Of a stretch of 50,522 nucleotides of DNA, positions 35,028 to 44,543 are shown piece by piece; position 1 is the first letter of the stretch; the number at the start of each line of letters is the position of its first letter. The DNA comes from Mucidula mucida (taxonomy: Eukaryota; Basidiomycota; Agaricomycetes; Agaricales; Physalacriaceae). The DNA is taken from assembly GCA_015501055.1 (NCBI GenBank), contig JADNYV010000252.1:1-50522 (forward strand), in the 5' to 3' direction. The translations under genes were made by a program, and so were the position numbers. The notes beneath the pieces are model-generated. The model was given only the letters and a program-made list of their open reading frames with translations. It was not told the DNA's origin and ran no database searches.

Positions 35028-35695
35028 GCGTTTCCTGTGGGTACTTATTGATATATGATGGAGGGATATGGGATGGATATACCGGTATGATGCAAGTGTA
35101 TGATATTTCGTCCTAATGCAACAACCACAGACGATGTTTAGTAGACGATGTATGGAGGACATCGGCATGTATGAATTGTCTAATTGTGTCTACTAGCTGC
35201 TAATGGGCTCATGTTAAGTTAGTCTCGTCTCTCCGCTTTTAGCAACTATGCCTCTAGAGATTTGGTACGCTATACCTTTTAAAAGCCTTCAGCATATGTA
35301 TCTTATTTCTCTGGGTCATTTGTGTGCAACTAACCCTAACCCTAGCTGATTCGCGACTTGCTTGAACTTTGCGGCGATCGTGCACAGGCGTAGATGCGGG
35401 ACCAAATTGTGACTACTTGTGGACTTTTGTTTATCTGCGTCGGCCAACTTTTTTCCGATTATTCCTCCTCAATTCGAATACCCTCGGTCCCCTCTGTCAC
35501 CAACCAGCGTATCTGAGGGATTGCGCGTGCTTGCGTCGCAGCAATACTGCTGGGAATGGCTGGACTTTGGCAGAACGCATGCATGATATGCCCTCGAGCA
35601 CCTCGCCCGCTCTCCAGCCACTTATCTCGTCGCCGTCGAGGTCGGATGTATAATACCTAGCTGTGTGCAGTGGGCATCACTGAGGAGCCTCAAAT
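35028..35695. other. Intergenic stretch with telomere-like repeats
   Basis: No gene supported. It contains the telomere-like run described separately at 35330-35345 and marks the transition from conserved genes to the second A/B/C block. The plus frame 35369-35653 shows no domain. Confidence 0.5.
35330..35345. repeat. Interstitial telomere-like (CCCTAA)n
   Basis: CTAACCCTAACCCTAG is two and a half units of the fungal telomere repeat (TTAGGG on the other strand). It lies 300 bp after the SPX-RING stop and about 350 bp before segment C0. Confidence 0.8.
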
Positions 35696-35854
35696 ATGGC
35701 AGGTCCCGGAAGAAGGAACGACTACATATTCTCAACAGTCCTACGCCTTTCCGGAAAGACTACGACCAAACTCGCCTCGTCACCTCTAGCGGTGATTGCG
35801 AGTCCTTCTCGTAATCCTATGTGCGGGCTGAGCAGTATCTCCCTCTTCCTATAG
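35696..35854 (+). CDS. Segment C copy 0 (C0), short open frame
   Basis: A 52-codon open frame starting MAGPGRRNDYIFS and containing RLSGKTTTKLASSPLAVIASPSR, stopping at TAG 35852-35854. The same words occur in C1 (GRRNEYIF, RLSGKS) and C2 (GRRNKYIF, RLSGKSTTT). Because this frame is open in all three copies while the overlapping frame is broken in C0 and C1, it is the better coding candidate. Function unknown; it may be an exon of a longer transcript. No A gene stands immediately upstream in the same orientation. Confidence 0.35.
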   Translation: MAGPGRRNDYIFSTVLRLSGKTTTKLASSPLAVIASPSRNPMCGLSSISLFL

Positions 35855-36127
35855 TTAGACGTGCTCTGCTGTACACGCTGGGTGGTCTTGCCGGTGTGGA
35901 TGCTAAACACGTCACTCTTACCGACATTGAGAGTTAAATTATCTTCATTGACGCGGACCAAACCCACTGATGCGCCGAGATACATACAATCCAACGCGAT
36001 CAAGAATGCGGCTACTATTATATGCGCTCGAGGCTATTTCTATTTTACTCTGGAGTGGAGTTGGTGCGTGAAAGACCTGACATGAATAGGATTTACAGTA
36101 TACTAATAGTTCGGCTTTAGATTATCC

Positions 36128-37220
36128 TCACATCGCACGAATGGCAGGAGGGCCTTGAGTCCAATAATTTCTTCCGCTACTCTGGGAGCGACAGCTTGAA
36201 ATACTGACTCTAGAAGCATTCGTTCGCTTCATCGGTGGGTCCTGGATCACGAAGTGGTCCTTCGTCTACTCAGATTAGTCGGGCCTCATTCAGACGCGGA
36301 ACGAAATGACGTACCGTTGAAGCGGGACGTTTGGAGAGATGTGAAGAACGCGACGCTCTCGTCATGTTCTTCAACAATTTGCCAGCGAACGTCGTGCCAG
36401 TGGGCGTGGGCGTGGGGACTTCCTGGGCGTCCCAGTCCTCTCCTTCCGATATTTCGGGGATGGACATCAGGCTGCTCGTCGACGCGGAGCATGACGAGGA
36501 AGCGTAACTTCGAGTGGAGAACAGGCTACCTTGACTGTAGATAGAGCCTTTACCCTGTTATGTCTGGTGAGTAAGTGACTTGGATCGGAGAAACGAAATC
36601 TACTGACTTTCGCCTCATGTGCTCTTTTCCAGTTCTATAGACGGACATGAGCATTAGTCAAATAATATCAGACGACCTGTTCGTACCATGAGATCCGCGC
36701 GCAAGCTCTTCGCCAGATCACGATCAGCCGACGCGGCTTTCATGAGGTTGATGGCGAGTTTGGCAACGTATTTTTGAAGTCTGTCGACAACCAGCGTGTC
36801 TACAGAGTACGGAACGTCGGAAGACCATGGGGAGGGCGTGGTCGTAATGTTGGTCTCCCAGCAAATCATCCATTGTGGGTCCCGGGGCCATGGGGGTGTG
36901 ACAGGTATAGTAGAACCATCTCCGAAGGAGGGATGATTGTGTTGGACAGGGCGAACAAGACGTCGCGTAATGTCGGCCAGATTGTCGAAGTCGGCGCCGC
37001 CGAAAGTTGCCATCAGGCAGATGGTTCTGAAATTGGCCTTGGGATTTGCCTTGAGTACGAAACAAGGACGGAATTTCTTGGTTTTCGTGATGGAGAGCAT
37101 GCTCCCAGTTCGTGAGACAGTCAAGCTAGTCCGCGATCTTCTGGCGCCGTCCATCTTGTCGAGGCATTCAAGAAGGGGATCGTAAACGGAGGCGTGAATG
37201 CCACATATAGAGCCCTGCAT
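36128..37220 (-). CDS. Family B copy 2 (B2), intact, unrecognised
   Basis: Predicted 312-residue protein of unknown function, divergent from A5. Exons (reverse): 37220-36687, 36634-36608, 36554-36315 and 36265-36128, all in frame, with the same four-exon plan as B1. Shared words with B1 include CGIHASVYDPLL near the start, TKTKKFRPCFVLKANP, MATFGGADFD near residue 80, VRPVQHNHPSF, the Ser-rich SSSCSASTSSLMSIPE and the tail GPPAIRAM. Exon 2 has two more bases than B1 (ends GAG GCG AAA) and the phase of the following exon is adjusted, so both genes keep the frame; this compensated difference argues for selection on the protein. No known domain, signal or membrane segment is evident. Confidence 0.76.
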
Positions 37221-37561
37221 GATGTGGTGGGTACGGCTGGGGTGGTGTAGGTGGGTGTAGTCTCAGAGCGAAGAGCGTCAACTGAGGGATTTATAGTTCC
37301 AGTAAACAAGGCCATTCTTGCCTTGTGATACATCGATCACAAGAAACGAATGGCCATAGCTTTCTGGTTTATAGTGGCTGCGTCCGGCAAGATCCGTGAA
37401 CAAAGGTCGGAAGGTCGGCCCGATGTCTCAGAGTCCTTTTTTGTTCAAGTCGTCGTTGTTCTCTTACATGCTATTGTCTTTTCTAGGAACAAGACGAGAA
37501 ATTGTGGCTCTAAGTTATAAGCGTGCACCTTCCACAAATTTGTAAACTGTAATCTTTCATC
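37221..37561. promoter_or_regulatory. Bidirectional promoter region B2/A5
   Basis: This is 341 bp between divergent start codons. B side (reverse): a TATAAAT box near 37290 and CCAGAAAGCTATGGCCATTCGTTT (about 37344-37367 on the plus strand as its complement). Middle: CGGAAGGTCGGCCCGATG (about 37407-37424). A side: ATTGTCTTTTC with GGAACAAG (37476-37496), TGTGGCTC and TATAAG near 37515. The order equals the A3/B1 spacer. Confidence 0.68.
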
Positions 37562-38748
37562 ATGTCCACCACCGTTCCCTTGATAGATGACGACGACATT
37601 TCAGAGGTCGACGACCGAGGGATTCTTCATGTTCCTTGGCTAGGGAGTTTTGTCGCATTTTCCATTGATCCCGCCGCGACTTTGCGGTACTACTGCCATG
37701 GCGGTGATGCCGTAGCCAAAAGGCTTGCTCAGGATTTAGTCTGCAAGCAATATGCTGCTTACTGTGTTCAAGTACGTCGTACACGCCATGTGACAACAGC
37801 GCTCTAACGTTAGAGCAGTGGAGTGCGGGATTACCGGATCCCGAAGATGCATTCAATAGACTATGGCTACGACCCATCCAAATTGGCTTGACGAAACCCC
37901 GTCCCAATCTTACAGACAGATTTAAGCACGCAACGCCCGAAATGTGTGTTCCGATCCTACCTACCACCGACCATCCTCTTGGTCGCACGCCTCTCTCCAT
38001 TTCGCATCCCTTACCATGGGCAAACTGCTATCAGTCCACCATGGATGACTTCGATGTTCTGGTCGAGCCGCAAAACTATGACTATTCGGATACGCCACAT
38101 TACCCATTCGCCGCTGATCCAGCCATCACACGCTATGCCAGCGAAGATGTTAGGCGTCTAGACGCAATGGAGGCGGAGTGCTCTGGCAGTCCTCTTGAAG
38201 TACAGGGCCCAGTGGTCAACAAGAATGACACCTCAGACGCAGAGTCGATAGAGAGTGCCGGTGATTATGCGCCTTCGCTCGGCGACGATATCGATGCTGT
38301 CGAGAACATCTTCTTCTCGTCAGTGAATGCTCCGATGTGGAGCAAGATCTTCACGCCAGCTACCAAAATCAATTCTGATCTTGGCGTTATCAAAGTCCTT
38401 TCAGATCCAGTGGAATTGTGGGACGAGCATGCTCTTTTGAAGCAGTGAGTGCTATATTACCTTGAGATGTACACGATTATCTTACATCGTTGTTCAGGAT
38501 TGTCGACGAATGTAAAGCTCGTCAGCGAGCTGCTTCACATCCTCTTGGAGCCACCTGTGGCCAAGGAGTGTTTCCGCCGAGTCAGGTAGCCCAGCGATCA
38601 TGTGCGTATCCTCGCCCTTTGCCATTGGCTCCTACCGACATTCTCCTGTACAGTGCTATCCAGCTTTTCGCAGTTACGCACGATGTTCAGACGTACAAAG
38701 ATGAAAATTCTCAAAGCATTCAGATTCAAGACGGCGGTTCGCGGCTGA
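37562..38748 (+). CDS. Family A copy 5 (A5), intact, unrecognised
   Basis: Predicted 344-residue protein of unknown function, divergent from B2. Exons: 37562-37771, 37819-38444, 38498-38601 and 38654-38748, all in frame. An acidic N-terminus (LIDDDDISEVDD) leads to HVPWLGSFVAFSIDP and RYYCHGGD near residues 24-47. Exon 2 has LRPIQIGLTKPRP, PILPTTDHPLGRTPLSIS, DDFDVLVEPQNYDYS, an acidic stretch around DAESIESAGDYAPSLGDD, and APMWSKIFTPATKINSDLG before VELWDEHALLKQ. Exon 3 adds IVDECKARQRAAS and the last exon a basic tail (RTKMKILKAFRFKTAVRG). No signal peptide or membrane segment is seen, so it is probably intracellular. Conservation of all splice sites and the frame among six copies supports a real gene. 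Confidence 0.78.
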
Positions 38749-38798
38749 GCGAGGACGTCTTGGGTGGGATTCTCAGGTGTCATCTCTGATGATAGTTC

Positions 38799-39191
38799 AT
38801 GCATGTTCTAGCAAACCACCTCTGTAACTCAATACAGTACTATACATTCGGAACGTGCTTAGTCCTCGGGGAACAAGACTGTCTTGGGATGGAGAAGGTA
38901 AGCTCCTTGAGCGGAGCAACTACAGAGATTTCAATCAGTTATTACAACAACGTGCAATGTCATCTTTTGTTTTGTTTCTCAAGTGTTGCACGTTCCGGAA
39001 GAAGGAACAAGTACATCTTCTCAAAAGTTGTCCGCCTTTCCGGCAAGAGTACGACAACATCTACTTCGTCACCTCCAGCGGCGATTCCGAGTCCTTCTCG
39101 TACTTTTACGTGCGTACTGGGCAGACCCTCCTTCTTTCGTCAATTAAGCGCGTCCTTCTGCGCGCGCTGGGCGATTGAGCTATTTTTCTGA
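38799..39191 (+). CDS. Segment C copy 2 (C2), possible small gene downstream of A5
   Basis: An open frame of 130 codons follows the A5 stop by 50 bp in the same orientation. Its second half has the C words GRRNKYIFSKVVRLSGKSTTT and SPSRTFTCVLG. A second frame, 38855-39178 (107 codons), overlaps it. A GTAAGC donor at about 38898 and a pyrimidine-rich TTTTGTTTTGTTTCTCAAG acceptor just before the C core suggest an intron of about 80-90 nt, so the true product may join an upstream exon to the core. C3 keeps the donor, C1 keeps the acceptor. Function unknown; it could also be a conserved 3' part of the A transcript. Confidence 0.4.
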   Translation: MHVLANHLCNSIQYYTFGTCLVLGEQDCLGMEKVSSLSGATTEISISYYNNVQCHLLFCFSSVARSGRRNKYIFSKVVRLSGKSTTTSTSSPPAAIPSPSRTFTCVLGRPSFFRQLSASFCARWAIELFF

Positions 39192-39352
39192 AAAAGATCG
39201 GAAAGTCGGGCCGATGGCTCTACTTCCATTTTTGTTCTAGTCGTCCTTGTTCTCTGCCATTCTATTGTCTTTTCTAGGAACAATACCAGGAAATGTGGCT
39301 CCTCCTTATAATGCGCCTTCTATACAGATTCGTACCCCCATAACCCTCCAAC
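39192..39352 (+). promoter_or_regulatory. Family-A promoter, copy A6
   Basis: It starts with AAGATCGGAAAGTCGGGCCGATG (39197-39219), the central block of the A/B spacers, then GGCTCTACTTCCATTTTTGTT, the ATTGTCTTTTCTAGGAACAATAC box (about 39264-39286), TGTGGCTCC and TTATAA near 39306. The B-side half is missing, replaced by C2, so A6 arose as a tandem copy cut inside the spacer. Confidence 0.66.
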
Positions 39353-40513
39353 ATGTCCTCCTCTCTGTCCATGATAAATGGCGAACACGAGTTGCAAGAC
39401 GACGAACGAGGAATGCTGCATGTTCCTTGGCTAGGGAACTTTGTCGCAATTTCTATCGATCCTGCCGCAACTCTGCGGTACTACTGCCACGGTGGAGATA
39501 CTGTGGCTAAGGAGCTGGCTCAGAATTTGGCCTGCAAACAATATGCTGGTTACTGTGTTCAAGTACGTCGTGACACCATTGAGCAACAGTGTACTTACAT
39601 TGAAACAGTGGAGTGCAGGACTACCAGATCCTGATGCTGCATTCAACAGATTGTGGTTACGACCCATCCAAATTGGCTTGACGAAACCGCGTCCCAATCG
39701 TATGGACAAATTCAAGCACAAGACAGCCGATATGTGTATTCCCATTCTACCTACGACTGAGCACCCTCTCGGTCGCACGCCTCTCCCAATATCACGTCCC
39801 TTACCATGGTTAAACTGCTATCAGCCCACCTTAGATGACTTTGATGTTTTGGTCGAGCCACAAAACTACGACTATTCGGTTACGCCACGCTTCTCATCCG
39901 CCGCTGACTGGGACATCGACTGCTATACCGAAGAAGACTTTAAGCGTATCAACGCAATGGAGGCGGAGTGCTCTGTCGGTCCTCTCGAAGTACAGGACCC
40001 AGTGGTCAACATCTCGGACTCGGATTCGATAGAGAGCGTCGGCGACTATGCGCCTTCGCTCGACGACGATGTCGATGCTGTTGAGAATACCTTCTTCTCG
40101 TCGGTGAATGCCCCGATGTGGAGCAAGATTTTCACGCCAGCTATCAAGTTCAATTCTGATCTTGGCGTTATCAAAGTCCTGTCAGATCCAGTGGAATTGT
40201 GGGACGAGCATGCTTTTTTGAAGCAGTGAGTGTTATGATACCTTGAGATGTACACGATTATCTTACATCGGTGCTCAGGATTGTCGACGAATGTAAAGCT
40301 CGTCAGCGGGCTGCTTCTCTTTGTGACCAAGAGGTACTTCCGCGAAAACAGAGAATCCAAAGCTCATGTGCGTATCCTCACCCTTTGCCTTTATATACGA
40401 CCAATCTTACCGACATTCTCCTTTTAGTGCTATCCAGCTTTTCACAGCTACGCGCGAAGTTCAGACGTATCATCATTAGGGCATTCAGATTCAAGACGGC
40501 GGTTCGCGACTGA
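39353..40513 (+). CDS. Family A copy 6 (A6), intact, unrecognised
   Basis: Predicted 333-residue protein of unknown function. Exons: 39353-39562, 39609-40225, 40279-40367 and 40428-40513, all in frame. Residues 1-70: acidic start then HVPWLGNFVAISIDPAATL. Residues 87-135: LRPIQIGLTKPRP and PILPTTEHPLGRTPLPIS. Residues 145-160: DDFDVLVEPQNYDYS. Residues 205-232 are acidic (SDSDSIESVGDYAPSLDDD). Residues 240-276: MWSKIFTPAIKFNSDLG to DEHAFLKQ. The last 57 residues are basic and end RAFRFKTAVRD. It stands in tandem after A5 and C2 and has no B partner. The exon 3 centre (CDQEVLPRKQR) is the least conserved part among copies. Confidence 0.78.
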
Positions 40514-40559
40514 GCGAGGAATAGGTGTATCTCTTAGTTGCCATAATTAACGGATGTTT

Positions 40560-40760
40560 TAGCATACCGCCATCGTAACTACCATAGTATGCATTTGGAA
40601 CGTGCTCAGTACCCGGGAACATGACTGTCTTGAAGCGGAGAAGGTAAGCTCCTCGAGAGGACCTCGACTACTGCGATGCTAACAATTGATTGTTCAATCA
40701 AATCCACTTCAATCACATAGCTTCAGTTTTACAAGTCGTACAATGCCATCTTGTTTTGGT
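40560..40760 (+). repeat. Segment C remnant (C3) abutting the DAHP synthase 3' end
   Basis: Downstream of A6 the sequence again matches the C region: GTGCTCAGTACCCGGGAACATGACTGTCTTG, the GGAGAAG/GTAAGC donor (about 40640), ACAATTGATTGTTCAATCAAATCCACTTCAA (also at 19800-19835 reverse, near C1) and CAATGCCATCTT. The match fades at about 40755-40765, exactly at the stop codon of the DAHP synthase gene (40761-40763), so the block boundary lies there. No C core is present. Confidence 0.6.
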
Positions 40761-42968
40761 TCAAAGTCCCCGCCCGCCAAGCTCGGAGTAGAGCACATCC
40801 CTTTCTCCCCCCTTACTTCCTTTTCGCTCTTTCTTGAAATGATTCGACAGCAGGAACGCTACATCTGCAAATCGACGGTGTTAGGAAACTAGCTGTAAGG
40901 AAATTGAGGACATACCAAGGCTTTGCTCGAAATTCAATCGGGGGTCACAGAAAGACTGTGAACAACGTTTGAGATTGGCCGCTGAAAAAGTAAGAGCAGA
41001 GAACGTACCTGATATCGTAAACCGAGCTGCTCTTCGCTGAGCTCCATGCTACCTCCCAGGCATTCTGTGACGCTAAAACCCTCGTCATTAAGTTCGCCAG
41101 TGAATTCTAGGCTGATGCCTCCAAGGCGACTGCCAGTCTCGGTATGGATGCGCAGACAAGAGGTAATTTCGCCGATGATAGCACTGAAATGACGTGTCTT
41201 GTAGCCCGTCGAGGATGTCAACGTACTGAGAAAGTTTGAGCAAACCCATCAAATGGGACCGGCGAAGCGACAGACTTTCCATGCATTGGATCACAGATCC
41301 AGATTACAGGATGCTGTGACTTTTGAACAGCCTCGATATGTCCGGCCAAATGAATGTCGATCTACGTGCGAAATCTCAGCACGCGAACAAATCGATGAAA
41401 ACAGCAGGATAACCTTATCCGCGCCATATCTCGTAATGAGAGTAATTCTCCCGATGTCCTTGGACGGATTTACAACTAGAAGGTCATTTAAGACGATCCT
41501 GGCCACACACGCGCAATATGAATGAACGTACTGTCAAGCAATCTGACCAACTCATCCTTCGCCATGGAGGGGCCAACTTTGATTCCTATGGGATTCCGGA
41601 TGCCGCGGAAATATTCCACATGGGCGCCGCCGATTTGCCTTGTACGGTCTCCAATCCAGAGGAAGTGCGCGGATGTGTTGTAGTAGTCGGACGAAGACCC
41701 CCGCGTGAGGGCTTCTTCATAGTCCAGCATGAGGCCCTCATGACTGCGAACGATGAGAACCAGAGGATCATTCACGAGAAGGGGAGCACCTAGTGTAAAG
41801 ATCCACTTCTCCTAGAGTTCCCCGTCCGCCGCCGCGCTCGTAAGGCGCAGATGTCTCAGCGCCAATGGTCCGACTGAAGTCTAACGCGTCGGATAACCCC
41901 TCGACTATGGTTTCGAATTCTTTTCTGTTGCATGCGGGATATCCTCAGAACGTGTAAGGGAATGCAATAGAAGATTTTGACCTGAGGGACGGAGAGCGAA
42001 CGTGGCTAAGTGACCAATCTCTAGGAGAATGCAAAGAGGCGAAGCCAGACGTCAAGAGGCCGCGGACGTGATTGAGGGTGGCGGTTGAGTGGAAGTACGC
42101 ACTGGCACAGCGTTCAAACTCGACCAGGCGAATGAAGTGAAATTTACCTGAGAAGGCGCTGGGGATCAGGTGTGCGATCATTGGGATCCAGCCTGCAAAA
42201 GGATTAAGGTGCCGAGACAGCTGTTGGTCGGGCTCCTCGTACCCGTTAACGTTGTCCCCTCTGCCACGGTGATCGTCAATAGAGCAAGTATAGTGAAGGG
42301 ATGCCTCATTACCTGAAGCTGAGCACTTGCTTGCCACCTATCGTCTCATGGGTACTGCTCCTGGGCTTCGCATACTGTCCTGCAATCCTGCCAATACGAA
42401 CCTGGAGAGTTGCGTTCAAATTGAGACAGCAGACACTGAAGCGACATACAACGGGCAAACGTGCACCCCAAATCAAGACGAGCGAGAACGAGAGGATAAG
42501 CCCGATCTTTGCAGAGATATTTTGCTGTTGTTGAGAATTTTGTCATAAGGGAAGTACGACTCTGGAGAAGCTCATCACGTACGTTAGTACAGGCATCGAA
42601 GCTCTCTGCACAGTCGCCAGCGTGTAATAAGAAAGCCTCATTGCGTTGAACGAGGCCGAGCTGGTAACAAAGTCTTTCGATCTACCGAGATTTGAGGGTT
42701 TGAGGCAACGTGTAAACAAGCATACTGACTTCGGAGGGTGTAACCAGTGGTGGGAGCGTTGCTAATTTGGAAAGGACACTAGGAAAACCAAGATCAACAC
42801 GCCGTCTCTGTCTAATGAAAGCTGCGGACCCAGCTAGCTTGTTTGGCTCAGGATACTGGACGTCCTGACGCGAAGAATCATGAGGAGCAGAACGCGAAAG
42901 TGTGACTTAGACTCAACCTGCGCGATCGGTTTTGATTTCCAGGACGACGGGGTCCAATCGGAGGCCAT
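40761..42968 (-). CDS. Class II 3-deoxy-D-arabino-heptulosonate 7-phosphate synthase
   Basis: Predicted 477-residue plant/microbial class II DAHP synthase, which condenses phosphoenolpyruvate and erythrose 4-phosphate in the first step of the shikimate pathway. Sixteen exons (reverse): 42968-42918, 42864-42830, 42778-42730, 42681-42583, 42524-42453, 42401-42313, 42260-42243, 42192-42148, 42101-41982, 41924-41790, 41743-41532, 41475-41414, 41361-41276, 41225-41009, 40955-40916 and 40864-40761; all phases agree. The start [29 protein letters not shown] (metal-binding Cys at about 69), [71 protein letters not shown] and [12 protein letters not shown] are all family signatures. Odd points: QIGGAHVE at about 274-281 has Gly where Asp is usual, and the GTTGTA donor of exon 5 is unusual. 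Confidence 0.94.
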
Positions 42969-43702
42969 GGTATTCTAGACTAAACACAATTGCACGCGAC
43001 AAATTATGACGGGTACAATGTTACCTGCACCGAAAGCTGCTGGATATCTGAGAAAACGCGTGTCGATGGAAGACGTGCAGCTTACATCCTCGGCGACTGG
43101 TGTACAGTCAAATAAATTGGCAATAAATGAGTCAAACCCGCCACTTTGAAGCGTACGCACAAATCGCACCTTTAATGAGCTCGGCGTTTCCAGCCGAGAC
43201 AAGAATCGATAAAGCTGTTCTTAATCTACATTGGTTCGATGCAACGATGCTGCGTCGACACATACCGGTTTCACGGATGCCAGATACTGAGAAAACTGCG
43301 GTATCAGCTATTAACACACTCAATCTACGGAAGTCAAACCGACCTTGGGTGCAATAACGAGAGATATTCTTGACAGCGACACCTTGACGGCGAGAGTGAC
43401 AGAGACTGAGGCCGACGCAGCACGTGGTGGCACGGTTTCGGCATTCACCGGTACGATATCCTTTTGGGCGAGTCCTTTCCCGTCTAAAGAATAGGAAGGT
43501 TACACTTTCGCTCTGAGGTACCCTTTTCCGCTTGAGCATTTCAGACATCGGCATTCTAGGAGCCGCGGAGCTCGAAATTCGAATCATGAAAGTAACGCGA
43601 ATCCAATTGAACGGGAAGGGCGTGTGCCGCAGACGCCTCCAGGGCACTCGGGGATTTTATGTATATCTGAGGTTAACTATTGATGCTTCTTTAGATGCAT
43701 CC
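42969..43702. other. Intergenic stretch between DAHP synthase and ICMT genes
   Basis: About 0.8 kb between two divergent genes. A 171-codon minus frame (43132-43647) shows no domain. Nothing else supportable. Confidence 0.5.
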
Positions 43703-43710
43703 TATAAAAA
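43703..43710 (+). promoter_or_regulatory. TATA box of the ICMT-type gene
   Basis: TATAAAAA lies 61 bp upstream of the ATG at 43771. Confidence 0.6.
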
Positions 43711-43770
43711 GGCAGAGATACATGACAGACCCACCACTGAGATTACGCCCACTTTCTCCCTTCGTCAACG

Positions 43771-44543
43771 ATGTCTGTAATTCGAGCTGCGTTAACCGTG
43801 GTGGAGGCTGTTGCCTACCAAATGGCCCTCACGCCTCCCAACCCTACACCAAAAAAAGGACGCTACCACACTGAAGCCCCCTACATTCTTCAGATCGCAC
43901 CGTTGATTTTCTGGGTGAGTCGCACTCCCTCCTCCGAAGTTCGTCCAGCGGAATCTCATGTGGACTCGCGGCACAGGTACACCAAGTCGTACTCTGGATC
44001 TTCGCGTTTTTTGAAACACTGCTATACTTGAGCACTATAACACCTCTCGCCACATTATCGCCTTATGCACCACACGCTGTCTGTCCAGTATCATCCCCAT
44101 CGGTCCCCCAGCTTCTGCCAACACCGCTATTCCTCATTGGTGCCGCTTTCATGATTCTTGGCTGCATGATACGCCTTGAATGCTTCCGCTCGTTGGGAGA
44201 GCTCTTCACCTTCGATTTGACGGTACACCCAGAACACAGACTCGTAACGACGGGCTTCTACGGTTGGGTCCGTCATCCAGCGTACACTGGGTCGATGTTA
44301 CTTGTCGCTGGAATAGCCATCTCTCACCTCACGCCTGGTAGTTGGGCGGCGGAATGTACCTTCGGAGATGCCTATGGTGCCTACGCGATGTACGCGTTCT
44401 GGGGCCTTTGGTGGTTCTGGACCGCGTCGGTGGGTATTAGTCGGGCCCGAGCAGAAGATAAACAGATGAAGATCTTGTTCGGAGAGGAATGGGATAGCTA
44501 CGCTGCTGAGGTACCGTGGTGGTTTCTCCCGGGCTTATTGTGA
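43771..44543 (+). CDS. Isoprenylcysteine carboxyl methyltransferase-type membrane protein
   Basis: Predicted 236-residue membrane methyltransferase of the ICMT/phospholipid methyltransferase group. Family members methylate the C-terminal prenyl-cysteine of CAAX proteins, including fungal pheromones, at the ER, using S-adenosylmethionine. Exons: 43771-43914 and 43977-44543, in frame. Hydrophobic helices occupy most of the protein. The C-terminal half has the family signature: EHRLVTTGFYGWVRHPAYTGS (Arg-His-Pro of the cofactor pocket), then a helix hairpin and the ending EDKQMKILFGEEWDSYAAEVPWWFLPGLL with the conserved E-x(n)-F-G-EEW-x-x-Y. It is a plausible paralogue of the main Ste14 enzyme; the substrate is not known. 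Confidence 0.88.

Noticed and set aside
37221..37561. Head-to-head pair read as the HD1/HD2 mating-type locus
   Set aside because: Divergent homeodomain pairs are typical of the basidiomycete mating locus, but neither A nor B shows a homeodomain (no WFxNxR motif).
40686..40892. 68-codon plus-strand frame as a C-family gene
   Set aside because: Its second half is antisense to the last exon of the DAHP synthase gene; only the upstream non-coding part matches segment C.
43132..43647. 171-codon minus-strand frame between DAHP synthase and ICMT genes
   Set aside because: Cys/Arg-rich translation with no domain and no splice pattern; probably chance.
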